Positions 25,450-33,715 of a DNA stretch of 64,000 nt are shown piece by piece (position 1 is the first letter of the stretch; each line of letters begins with the position of its first letter). A model generated the notes under the pieces. It made no database searches. It was not told where the DNA came from and worked only from the letters and a program-made list of their open reading frames with translations. This DNA is from Flavihumibacter solisilvae (GTDB lineage Bacteria > Bacteroidota > Bacteroidia > Chitinophagales > Chitinophagaceae), in contig NZ_JSVC01000013.1 in NCBI RefSeq assembly GCF_000814475.1, forward strand, positions 62,001 through 126,000. Reading direction: 5' to 3'. A program made the translations under genes and the position numbers.

Positions 25450-26379
25450 ATGTACATAAAGAATTTTTATACAGGACTGCTGGCTGCCGGCATTTTGCTG
25501 ATAGCGGGCTGCAAAAAGGATAAGGCAGCCGAAACAACTGTATTCGTAAGTACATCCGATGTAACCGAAATAACATCAGAAACAGCCAAGGCAATTGGAG
25601 ACGTGGACCTGGTAGGAGTGGAGGATATTACTGAAAGGGGATTTGTCTGGGCTACTTCAGCAATGCCTACAACCGCAAATGAAAAGGTTGCGGCAGGCTC
25701 CGGCAAAGGAAATTTCAGCGGCCAGGTTACAGGGCTGACGTCGGGAAATACTTATTACCTGAGAGCCTATGTGATAAATCAAGGAGAGGTATATTATGGC
25801 AACCAGGTCCAGTTCGATGCCAGCACCCCGCTTGAACTGATCATTAACGGGGATTTCGCTCTGCCCGACGATGGTGTTAAATACAATCTAATTACTGATA
25901 TTCCTAACTGGAAATCAGATGAAACGAGCGAAGGACTGAATGGCCGTGAATATGATTACTGGCGCGGCAGCGGAGCTGCTTACGTGAATGACTGGGGTAA
26001 AAGCATCTACCAGGTAGTTGGCGATGTTCCATCTTCGAAATCTGATTATGCTATCAGCTTTGATGCAAACTGGTCATGGACCGATTGGGGTGACTATGAT
26101 CCGACGATCGTGGTTACGTTCAGCGCGTTTACCGGTGATGATCCCACAACCCGTACGGTTATTGGTACAAAAGTGTTCGCAAATGGATATTTTCCCGGAT
26201 GGCAGGATAACTGGACCAAAAAGACCGGAACTTTCAGCATACCTGCAGGATCTCCGTTTACCGGGCAGAAACTGGTAATTGAATTTGACGTGCCAACCTA
26301 CGATGATGGCAGTAGCGGATGGGATCCCAACATGTGGTTCAACTTCGATAACGTTAGTGTTATCCAGACCCTTAAATAA
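25450..26379 (+). CDS. Surface glycan-binding lipoprotein (SusE-position) with FN3-like and carbohydrate-binding-like domains
   Basis: A 309-residue lipoprotein (lipobox LIAGC, then Lys-Lys-Asp-Lys). Residues 30-125 are a fibronectin-III-like repeat of the Bacteroidota kind (ITERGFVWATS, VTGLTSGNTYYLRAYVINQG). Residues 130-309 fit a jelly-roll carbohydrate-binding module of the CBM4/9 type: LIINGDFALPDDG at the start, many exposed Trp (NWSWTDWGDYD), and WFNFDNVSVI at the end. The position after susD and the lack of catalytic motifs make it a likely surface glycan-binding protein. It is the last gene before the hairpin terminator at 26404. Confidence 0.82.
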   Translation: MYIKNFYTGLLAAGILLIAGCKKDKAAETTVFVSTSDVTEITSETAKAIGDVDLVGVEDITERGFVWATSAMPTTANEKVAAGSGKGNFSGQVTGLTSGNTYYLRAYVINQGEVYYGNQVQFDASTPLELIINGDFALPDDGVKYNLITDIPNWKSDETSEGLNGREYDYWRGSGAAYVNDWGKSIYQVVGDVPSSKSDYAISFDANWSWTDWGDYDPTIVVTFSAFTGDDPTTRTVIGTKVFANGYFPGWQDNWTKKTGTFSIPAGSPFTGQKLVIEFDVPTYDDGSSGWDPNMWFNFDNVSVIQTLK

Positions 26380-26403
26380 CTTAACCACCCGTGAGACAAA
26401 ATG

Positions 26404-26439
26404 AAGAAGGCGATCAACTGATCGCCTTCTTTTATTTTG
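26404..26439. terminator. Bidirectional hairpin terminator between the sus operon and the beta-helix gene
   Basis: A perfect inverted repeat of 13 bases (26404-26416 and 26419-26431; left arm AAGAAGGCGATCA). In a folded RNA it would have about 11 stem pairs and a six-base loop. It is followed on the plus strand by TTTTATTTT and preceded by A-rich sequence, so it can stop both the plus transcript ending at 26379 and the minus transcript ending at 26432. Confidence 0.85.
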
Positions 26440-27859
26440 GTTGCAACTCTTGTGGTATTAATTTCAGTTGTTGGCCGGGGTTCTCTTTTAACCACCCGAC
26501 TACATTGTTATATTTCTTCCTGCCCCATTGCACGGGGTAAGTGTTCGATTTGGAATAATACTGGTTGTTGACAAGCCGGAAAGCTGAAACGCCAACTGTA
26601 GTATCGGCACTGATCAGGTTTACATCTCCCTTTGTAACGATAATGTTATTGGCAAGGATAACATTCTTAAAATGTGGTCCAAGCAGTGTTATACCTGCCG
26701 GCTTTCCATCTACAATCTTACTGTCATCTACATAAATGGAATTGTTATACACCTGTGTATTGGTAACCTGGAATTCTGCAGCTGCACCCCAGATGGTAAT
26801 ACCTCCATACCCGTTCTTCCTGCCGTCATTTACGCTGCTGTTGAAACGGATAATATTGTTGGTGAATGGAAATAATGCACCAAACTCTGCCAGCAAATAG
26901 CCTGCGCCTTCATTGTTATAGGAGTTATTGAATTGGAGAATGCAATTTGATGAGCCACCGTCTATGTCAAACCCACCCCCGTCTTTTGTGGCGCCGGCGA
27001 AATTATCACGCGAAACGCAGTATTGGATAATGGCATTCCTGCACATCCAGACCCAGATACCAACCGGCCCGCCGGCAGTACAACGGTTGTCTGCGCCATT
27101 TTCAAATGCCTCACAGTGCTCGATCACCAATCCGTCAATCATCGCCATTACAATGCCATTCCCGGTATGGCCTTCCGTTTTACTGATGATACCCCGGTTC
27201 CTGAATGCCCTGGAGTATGCGACATAAAAATTCCTGTGCTGGAATCCGAGCTGGCTCCCGTACGAACTGATGCCGCCATTCCCGTTTTCACTGGCATTGC
27301 TGTGGGTAATGCGTACGTTGTCATATCCTTTCCAGGAACTGTCGGCATTGGCACCGATTACTATTCCATAATGGCTAAAGCCCCTTGTTTCGCAACCTGT
27401 GATTTCGACATTCTTCGGAGCTCGAAGCGAATCGTTCGCAAAAAAGTGAATTCCGCTGCCCTTGTTAGTGTTGACACCCGATCCTTCAAAAATCAGGGAA
27501 ACGATTTTAATGAATGAAGTGTTTACCGCCAGCAATCCTTCACCCTCACCGGCATCTACAATCGCTTTGCCTTTTCCGAAACTGATTAGCACGACCGGCT
27601 TTTCAACTGAGCCGTTGTCGTCTGAGCTTAATTTGATGGTGCCTGCAAACCGGGAGCCTCCTTCGAGAAAGAGGCTATCCCCGGGCTTGAAATCGTATGA
27701 GTTGATCTTTTCTATTGTACGCCATGCCGAACTGGCAGAAAGACCGTCATTGCTGTCCTTGCCGGTCGCTGAAACATAATAACTCTTCGACTGGCCATAC
27801 ATCCTGCCGCCGGATAGCAAGGCAATACTGAATATTATCAGGAAGGATTTTTTTTTCAT
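26432..27859 (-). CDS. Secreted right-handed parallel beta-helix protein (lyase/glycosidase-like)
   Basis: A 475-residue exported protein with a signal peptide (about 1-22, ending MYGQ). It opens with the beta-helix cap motif YYVSATGKDSNDGLSASSAW and FKPGDSLFLEGGS. Many short PbH1 coils follow (NVEITGCETRGFSHYGIVIG, GLVIEHCEAFENGADNR, AIIQYCVSRDNFAGATKDGG, GGFDIDGGSSNCILQFNNS). Such folds carry pectate-lyase-like and many glycosidase families, and a uronate lyase or glycosidase role is likely; no family can be fixed by eye. It is last in the minus-strand operon, overlapping the GH20 gene stop by 4 bases. Its N-terminal cap resembles those of the proteins at 30298 and 39907. Confidence 0.8.
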   Translation of the reverse strand: MKKKSFLIIFSIALLSGGRMYGQSKSYYVSATGKDSNDGLSASSAWRTIEKINSYDFKPGDSLFLEGGSRFAGTIKLSSDDNGSVEKPVVLISFGKGKAIVDAGEGEGLLAVNTSFIKIVSLIFEGSGVNTNKGSGIHFFANDSLRAPKNVEITGCETRGFSHYGIVIGANADSSWKGYDNVRITHSNASENGNGGISSYGSQLGFQHRNFYVAYSRAFRNRGIISKTEGHTGNGIVMAMIDGLVIEHCEAFENGADNRCTAGGPVGIWVWMCRNAIIQYCVSRDNFAGATKDGGGFDIDGGSSNCILQFNNSYNNEGAGYLLAEFGALFPFTNNIIRFNSSVNDGRKNGYGGITIWGAAAEFQVTNTQVYNNSIYVDDSKIVDGKPAGITLLGPHFKNVILANNIIVTKGDVNLISADTTVGVSAFRLVNNQYYSKSNTYPVQWGRKKYNNVVGWLKENPGQQLKLIPQELQPK

Positions 27860-29478
27860 TGTACAGGATCGTTTAGTTGCTCCGGCTTAATGCTGATGCC
27901 CATTTTTTTCCAGGAGGGAACCAGGTAGCTATCCAGGGATTTTGTGAATCGTTCGAAGTTCTTCTGTTCCTGTTTCGTCCAGGCGACTTCAGCCATTGCG
28001 GCTACCCGGGGATAGATGAGGTAGTTCATCCGCTCAACTGTGGGAATCCACTCACCCCACATTTGGGTACCGATGCCCAGGATCTTATGTCGTTGATCTG
28101 CTGGCAGGCTTGCAGGTATGGGATTGAATCGGTATGCTTTTGAAAGTGGTGTGTGCTTGTAATCGTAGTCAAGGTATGTGTTGTCCCAATAGGCATTCAC
28201 CACATCGTGCCCTTTCATGACTGCCTGGGTAACGATCTCGGGGTTGCCTGTCCAGAACTGGATAATGGTGTTCTGCGACAGTTTATCTTTTGTTGAAGCG
28301 TCTGTACTGTCATTGTTGCCATGGAGGCCGCCAAGGATATCATTCCACCCGATCATCCGGTGTCCTTTTTGTTCAAGGTAACGGGAGATGCCATTGGTGA
28401 AATCGATCTGCAGGTCAGCCGGCGTTTTGATATGATTTTCCTTCATGTATTGCGCAACCTCCCCTGATGCTTTCCATTGGTCATAGATGACTTCGTCTCC
28501 ACCTATATGCACAATATTGGAAGGGAACAGTTTCATCACTTCATCGAGTACGTCGTGCAGGAATGCTTTTACTTTCGGGTTGGCGACATTGAAAATATCT
28601 TTCTTGATGCCGAAGCTTATAGGCACTTCAATCGGCTTGTTCTCTGTTCCCAGCCAGGGGTAGGAGGCAATAGCCGCGCTGGCATGTCCCGGCATTTCAA
28701 TTTCCGGTATAATGGTGATGTGCCTGTCAGCCGCGTATTTTACAAGGCCTTTGATCTGCTCCTGTGTATAGAATCCTTCATGTGGGATGCTGTCAAACAC
28801 ATTGCTCAACCAGGTCCCGGTTTCAGACATCCGTCTTTTACTTCCGATCCTGGTCAGTTCGGGGTATTTTTTTATTTCAACCCGCCATCCACCGTCATCT
28901 GTCAGGTGCCAGTGGAATACATTCATCTTCAGTAAGGCCATCTGGTCGAAGATCTGCTTCACTTCGTTCTCACCTTTAAAATACCGGCCTTCATCGAGCA
29001 TGAATGCGCGCCATTTGAATGCAGGCGCATCATTAATAGTCACGCAGGGTATCTGCCCGTTTTTGATCAGTTGCCTCAGGCTTTGAATCCCATAAAAAAC
29101 CCCGGCCGCACTGTTGCCCGTGACCTTTATGTTACTGTTTGTTACTGACAACGCGTATGCTTCAGAATTTTGCGTCGCCCCGGCTGCCGTGTTAAGCTCA
29201 AGTTGGATATTACCCGCATTTGATTTACTGCTTTGTGGCTTTGCAACCTGCAGGCTCAATTGATGTTCTTCCTTAAGTAATTGTTGCAGGTACTTTGCTT
29301 CATTATTCAGCCTTGCCGGGTGGGTAATCCTCGTGTTCGCAGTTAGTGTGAAATGACCGACACCAGCAACGGTTTCGGCAGGATACGGAATGATGGTACT
29401 TTCCTGGGCAAAGATCGTTTGACCGGTTAGTACTGTGAATAGAAATAGAAACGATCGTTTAATTTTCTGGTTCTGCAT
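27856..29478 (-). CDS. GH20 beta-N-acetylhexosaminidase
   Basis: A 540-residue exported enzyme. The start at 29478 gives a signal peptide (MQNQKIKRSFLFLFTVLTGQ); the longer open frame to 29625 runs into the upstream deacetylase gene. An N-terminal GH20b domain (about 30-150) is followed by the TIM barrel: FKWRAFMLDEGRYFKG, NVFHWHLTDDGGWRVEIKKY, IIPEIEMPGHASAAI. The catalytic pair Asp328-Glu329 is in IVHIGGDEVIYDQW. It removes terminal beta-linked GlcNAc or GalNAc by substrate-assisted catalysis. It lies between the NodB gene (28 bases upstream) and the beta-helix gene. Confidence 0.94.
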   Translation of the reverse strand: MQNQKIKRSFLFLFTVLTGQTIFAQESTIIPYPAETVAGVGHFTLTANTRITHPARLNNEAKYLQQLLKEEHQLSLQVAKPQSSKSNAGNIQLELNTAAGATQNSEAYALSVTNSNIKVTGNSAAGVFYGIQSLRQLIKNGQIPCVTINDAPAFKWRAFMLDEGRYFKGENEVKQIFDQMALLKMNVFHWHLTDDGGWRVEIKKYPELTRIGSKRRMSETGTWLSNVFDSIPHEGFYTQEQIKGLVKYAADRHITIIPEIEMPGHASAAIASYPWLGTENKPIEVPISFGIKKDIFNVANPKVKAFLHDVLDEVMKLFPSNIVHIGGDEVIYDQWKASGEVAQYMKENHIKTPADLQIDFTNGISRYLEQKGHRMIGWNDILGGLHGNNDSTDASTKDKLSQNTIIQFWTGNPEIVTQAVMKGHDVVNAYWDNTYLDYDYKHTPLSKAYRFNPIPASLPADQRHKILGIGTQMWGEWIPTVERMNYLIYPRVAAMAEVAWTKQEQKNFERFTKSLDSYLVPSWKKMGISIKPEQLNDPVQ

Positions 29479-29506
29479 GTTGTTCGGTTGTATTTCGTTT
29501 TTGTTT

Positions 29507-30298
29507 TTATTGAACGGCGGCAAGGGCTTTACCGGCCGGGATAATCTCAACTGTTTTAATTTTGGTAAGCCTGCCGAGAAGGGCATCAAGATACTCCGCC
29601 CGCATCGGACCCCATCCTTCATCATCCAGTCCGTGTGTGTTATAAATTAACCAGCCTGACTGTTGCTTCAAAAGGTTTTCTATCTCCTGGTCAAGGTGAT
29701 CCTCTATATTGTCAGGGCCATGTGTGGTGCAGGTCAGGAATGACTGGCCTTTATGGGGAAGTTTATTGATCGCAGGACCTCCGGTGCGGAATGCCATTAC
29801 CTGGGTTGGCAGCCATTCTTCCAGCTCGGGTGTTGACGCATTGTGCGGGAAATTAAAGACACTTTTTTTTGCTTCAAATCCATCCAGGTGTTTCGCAAAA
29901 TAGTCTATACATTGCAGGATCAGTTTCCGGCTTTCTTCGAATGGCAGATCCCGCTTGTTCTTATGACTGTAACCGTGCATCATGACTTCATGCCCACGTT
30001 TTTGTAACTCATTCCAGAGCGCAAAATCCCCTACCGGCCACTGGTGATATTCATTCGGAAGCACAAAGCCTGGCTCGTGAGCTGTAGCGATCACATTTAT
30101 GCAGGCAGGGAGATTATGTTTTTCGAAAATGGATGCAGTTTGCAGGCTTGACTCTTTGAAGCCGTCATCAAAACTGAGGGTCAGGTAATGTTTCTTTTTG
30201 GGTGATGAATCCGACAGTAGTGACAGGGGATCCGCCAAAGTCGCAAACGCGCCTGTTCCCAAAAGCTTTACAGCGTTTCTTCTTGTAATATTCGTCAT
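29507..30298 (-). CDS. NodB-type polysaccharide deacetylase, probably Tat-exported
   Basis: A 263-residue protein with an N-terminal Tat-like sequence (TRRNAVKLLGTGAFATLA). The NodB domain has LTLSFDDGFKES (Asp44-Asp45) and the metal-binding HGYSH (His108, His112), with later strands SVFNFPHNAS and WLIYNTHGLDDEG; the Pro-His-Asn and His-Gly blocks hold the other catalytic residues. It would remove N- or O-acetyl groups from a glycan. Its start overlaps the stop of the upstream fusion gene by 1 base (TAATG), so translation is coupled. Confidence 0.88.
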   Translation of the reverse strand: MTNITRRNAVKLLGTGAFATLADPLSLLSDSSPKKKHYLTLSFDDGFKESSLQTASIFEKHNLPACINVIATAHEPGFVLPNEYHQWPVGDFALWNELQKRGHEVMMHGYSHKNKRDLPFEESRKLILQCIDYFAKHLDGFEAKKSVFNFPHNASTPELEEWLPTQVMAFRTGGPAINKLPHKGQSFLTCTTHGPDNIEDHLDQEIENLLKQQSGWLIYNTHGLDDEGWGPMRAEYLDALLGRLTKIKTVEIIPAGKALAAVQ

Positions 30299-32181
30299 TA
30301 TTCAAAATGTTTAACCGGAAGATTATTGCCCAGTGCTTCCTCTACAGCCATTGCAAGGTCAGCAACGAGGCTTGTGTTTTCCCACTTTCGTATTATCTGT
30401 CCTTCCACTGAAACCAGGAAAGTGGTTGGAAAAGCAGTTACGCCATACCGTTCAATAGTTTTTTTGCTGCCGCTTAAAATTGCAGCCGGGCGGATTCCCT
30501 GGTCTTCGGAATAATTCTTTGTGCCGGTTGTGGTAATGTAATACACCGACAGACCATAGGCAGCATATTGTCTTTCCATGCTCTTCAGGAAACTAACCTG
30601 TGACTGGCTGACTGGGTTTCCCGGGTCGGCAAAGCACAGCAGGGTCAGCTTCCCGTTGAATTTGATCTTGGAAAGTGAAGGCGCCGGACCTGCGGGTTTG
30701 AGCCGCGATGCCGACATGAGAAATCCATGTTCTTCACTTCCGGAACTGCCATTCGTTCCGAGGTTGTAAAGGCTGCTTTTTTCATGCCCTGTCGCCTGTT
30801 GGAACCCTTGCAGCGAATGAAAGGCCTGTGACCTGTGTTTCCATTCAGGAACTACGCCTTCCTTTACAACATAACGATTATCCTCGCAGGTCATCGTATC
30901 ATTCTTCATGTATAACAGCCTGCTGGTTTTCGAATGCACGACATTCCTGGAAAAAATATTGGGTCGTGTTCCGGTAAAGTCTGCATCGATCCTTATTGCA
31001 TGGGTATCCCTTACCGGGTTCCAGAAGCTGCTGTTATTATACACCTGTACGCCGTCAAGTTTCCCCCCGCCCCAGGTGAAAATGAAAAAATCACCTTCAT
31101 ATGCAAATGAAGTATCCCGGCCATTGTTCGACAATACATTGTATCGCACAACCGAGTTTACAGTCGGGGAGGTTGCATCTGCACCGAACACGGAAACTCC
31201 GTATCCCGCACAATCATGACCGTAACAATATTGGATGGTACTGTTGGTTTGCAGATAGTCGATATCAAATGCCCCGCCGTCTGTAGTATTAGCCTGCACA
31301 TGCGAAGCTTCAGAATATTGGATGGTGCAGTTCTCTGCATCAAAGAACCACGCGCCCAGGCCGCCAAGGTTTCGTCCCGGGTATTTAGGCCAGGCGCCGT
31401 TGCGATACATCACGCAATATTCTATAAAACTGTTCTGAACGCGGTTCATCCGGATTCCATCGGCCGCAGAATATTCCGCCGTACAGTTCCTGATATAATT
31501 TGCATTCCCTCTTTTGCCGTTTAGCTTACCTGACGAGATGCTGAGGCAGGTCCACCGGTAATTATATCGCACGATGCAATTATCTATCACCACATCATTG
31601 AAGAGGCTATTGAAATATTCCGGTTTTCCCTGTTCGTTCAACCTGCCGTTTACCACGACGATCCCGCCGGTTGTGGTCGAATAATCCCAGTCTATCTGGG
31701 TCGTATCGCCGATATCGTGTACATAACAATTTGTAATATGGATGCCATTAAGCGACTGACCGTCTTTGGTGCATCCCACGAATATTCCGGCCATATTACC
31801 GCCCGTTGTTTCAATGTCAGCGATACTCCAGTATTGTTCATTCATCATCTGAATCGCAAAATCAATTCCGGCGGCATTGATCAACGGTCTTTTCCCATCG
31901 CCATAGGAGAGGATCCGGATGGATTTTTCAATTGAGCCCGAACCCTTCAGCACCAGGCTGCCGGTAAAAGATGAGCCTCTTTTGAGCAGGATGCGGTCAC
32001 CGGGGCTGTATTGTATTTTGCTGATCTGCTCCAGTGTTTTCCAGGCTTTGGCGGGTTGACGCCCGCTGTTTTGATCGTTGCCCGCCTTGCTGTCGACAAA
32101 ATAATCGGCACCATAGGCAAATGTTGAAAACCCAGGAACAAGAATCAGGAAAATCAACTTGATGAAACGGTACATTTTCAT
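30298..32181 (-). CDS. Beta-helix protein with a C-terminal thioredoxin-like domain lacking the CxxC site
   Basis: A 627-residue exported protein. The start at 32181 was chosen for its signal peptide (MKMYRFIKLIFLILVPG, ending FAYGA). Residues 25-480 are a parallel beta-helix with the cap DYFVDSKAGNDQNSG and YSPGDRILLKRGSSF, then coils such as GIHITNCYVHDIG and NSFIEYCVMYRNGA and a T-DGGAFDIDYL motif. Residues about 498-627 (30298-30690) fit an AhpC/TlpA-like thioredoxin fold: KLTLLCFADPGNPVSQSQ, then RYGVTAFPTTFLVSVEGQII with the cis-Pro loop. The place of WCxxC reads DPGNPVS, so no redox pair is present. It heads the minus-strand operon, divergent from the sugar porter. Confidence 0.82.
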   Translation of the reverse strand: MKMYRFIKLIFLILVPGFSTFAYGADYFVDSKAGNDQNSGRQPAKAWKTLEQISKIQYSPGDRILLKRGSSFTGSLVLKGSGSIEKSIRILSYGDGKRPLINAAGIDFAIQMMNEQYWSIADIETTGGNMAGIFVGCTKDGQSLNGIHITNCYVHDIGDTTQIDWDYSTTTGGIVVVNGRLNEQGKPEYFNSLFNDVVIDNCIVRYNYRWTCLSISSGKLNGKRGNANYIRNCTAEYSAADGIRMNRVQNSFIEYCVMYRNGAWPKYPGRNLGGLGAWFFDAENCTIQYSEASHVQANTTDGGAFDIDYLQTNSTIQYCYGHDCAGYGVSVFGADATSPTVNSVVRYNVLSNNGRDTSFAYEGDFFIFTWGGGKLDGVQVYNNSSFWNPVRDTHAIRIDADFTGTRPNIFSRNVVHSKTSRLLYMKNDTMTCEDNRYVVKEGVVPEWKHRSQAFHSLQGFQQATGHEKSSLYNLGTNGSSGSEEHGFLMSASRLKPAGPAPSLSKIKFNGKLTLLCFADPGNPVSQSQVSFLKSMERQYAAYGLSVYYITTTGTKNYSEDQGIRPAAILSGSKKTIERYGVTAFPTTFLVSVEGQIIRKWENTSLVADLAMAVEEALGNNLPVKHFE

Positions 32182-32306
32182 ATATGGTTTTGCAATCGTG
32201 GTTGTTGAGCCTGAATTTAAAAAGAACTGGTCTGGTAACCGGCTCAACCATGTGAAAATCTATGTGATCAGTAAAAAAGTCCATCGTCATTACTTCCATA
32301 TCATTG

Positions 32307-32314
32307 TAAGTTTG
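32307..32314 (+). promoter_or_regulatory. Promoter -7 box before the sugar porter operon
   Basis: TAAGTTTG matches TAnnTTTG exactly, 48 bases before the ATG at 32363. No TTTG is seen at the proper distance, so an activator may be needed. The box favours the start at 32363 over the in-frame ATG at 32159. An 8-base inverted repeat, GTTGAGCC (32204-32211) with GGCTCAAC (32241-32248), lies upstream in the divergent region. Confidence 0.38.
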
Positions 32315-32362
32315 AGAAGGAAATTAATTCGACACTGTCATTACCAACTGATCTGCTTAGCC

Positions 32363-33697
32363 ATGTACAGGGAACCAAAAGTCAACACAGCTTATGTTAC
32401 CGGCATCTCATTCATTTCTGCAATGGGCGGCTACCTGTTTGGATTTGATTTTGCAGTGATCTCAGGTGCGTTGCCATTCCTGCAGAAGGAGTTTAATCTG
32501 AATGCATATTGGGAAGGATTTGCAACGGGAAGCCTTGCACTGGGTGCCATAGCAGGCTGCCTGCTTGCAGGTGTGGTTTCCGGGAAGTATGGCAGGAAAC
32601 CGGGACTACTTTTGGCTGCCGTTATTTTCATATTGTCGTCCCTTGCAATGGCGTTTGCACCAGGCCGTGATTTTTTCATCGCTTCCCGTTTCGCTGCCGG
32701 TATAGGCGTAGGTATGGCGTCTATGCTTTCCCCGATGTATATCGCAGAAGTTTCACCTGCACACTTCCGTGGCAGGATGGTTGCCATCAACCAGCTCACG
32801 ATTGTAATTGGAATACTGGTGACCAACCTGGTCAATTACAGTCTTCGAAACCAGGGTGTGGATGCCTGGCGCTGGATGTTCGGTCTTGGCTCAATTCCAT
32901 CTGCATTGTTTTTTGCAGGCTCACTCTGGCTTCCTGAAAGTCCGAGATGGCTGGTGAGGGCGGGGAAAAAAGATCGGGCGAGTGCCGTCTTAAGCAGGAT
33001 CGGGGGAAGTGACTATGCTGCAAATACCCTGGGAAGTATTGAAGCGTCGTTTACCGGCGAGGGAAGGTTTGACTACAGATCGGTGTTTCACAGCGCCGTG
33101 TTACCTGCAGTGCTGATCGGGATCGGACTCGCCGTGTTCCAGCAACTATGCGGAATTAATGTGGTGTTCAATTATACAACGAAGATTTTTGCCAGCATCG
33201 GTGCTTCACAGGATGACCAGCTGTTGCAGACAGTTTTTATCGGCGGGGTGAACCTGCTGTTTACCCTGCTGGCAATGCTGCTGGTGGATAAACTTGGCCG
33301 CAAGCCACTGATGCTGATTGGTGCGGGTGGACTTGCATTACTTTACCTGGTCGTTGTACAAATGCTTGCAACAGGCTCGCAGGACGTTTCCTGGTTTCTG
33401 CTGGCAGCTATCGGAACCTATGCCATGAGCCTGGCACCGGTTACCTGGGTGTTGATCGCCGAGATCTTTCCTAACAGGATCCGGTCTGCCGCTACAACTA
33501 TTGCAGTTCTCTGCCTCTGGCTTGCATATTTCATCCTCATTTTCACATTCCCTATCCTGTTCGATGAACTGGCTGATAACACATTCTATATCTATTCCGC
33601 CATTTGTATTATCGGTTTTGCCTTTGTATGGTTTCGGGTTAAAGAAACCAAAGGAAAATCACTGGAAGAAATGGAAGGGGTATTCCAAAGTCACTAA
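32363..33697 (+). CDS. MFS sugar porter (sugar:H+ symporter)
   Basis: A 444-residue inner membrane protein with 12 spans. Sugar-porter signatures are clear: GGYLFGFDFAVISGALPFL in span 1, GKYGRKPGLL (RxGRK loop), SPMYIAEVSPAHFRGRM, PESPRWLVRAGKK at the end of the first half, and DKLGRKPLMLIG plus AEIFPNRIRSAATT in the second half. It imports a monosaccharide from the periplasm with H+; the sugar is unknown. The start at 32363 avoids 68 non-membrane residues of the longer open frame, which would overlap the divergent gene. It leads the plus-strand operon; the DUF5107 gene begins 18 bases after its stop. Confidence 0.93.
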   Translation: MYREPKVNTAYVTGISFISAMGGYLFGFDFAVISGALPFLQKEFNLNAYWEGFATGSLALGAIAGCLLAGVVSGKYGRKPGLLLAAVIFILSSLAMAFAPGRDFFIASRFAAGIGVGMASMLSPMYIAEVSPAHFRGRMVAINQLTIVIGILVTNLVNYSLRNQGVDAWRWMFGLGSIPSALFFAGSLWLPESPRWLVRAGKKDRASAVLSRIGGSDYAANTLGSIEASFTGEGRFDYRSVFHSAVLPAVLIGIGLAVFQQLCGINVVFNYTTKIFASIGASQDDQLLQTVFIGGVNLLFTLLAMLLVDKLGRKPLMLIGAGGLALLYLVVVQMLATGSQDVSWFLLAAIGTYAMSLAPVTWVLIAEIFPNRIRSAATTIAVLCLWLAYFILIFTFPILFDELADNTFYIYSAICIIGFAFVWFRVKETKGKSLEEMEGVFQSH

Positions 33698-33715
33698 AAA
33701 ATCAAAGGCAACAGC

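Noticed and set aside
28477-28935. 152-codon frame opposite the GH20 gene
   Set aside because: It lies fully within the catalytic barrel of the GH20 gene on the other strand.
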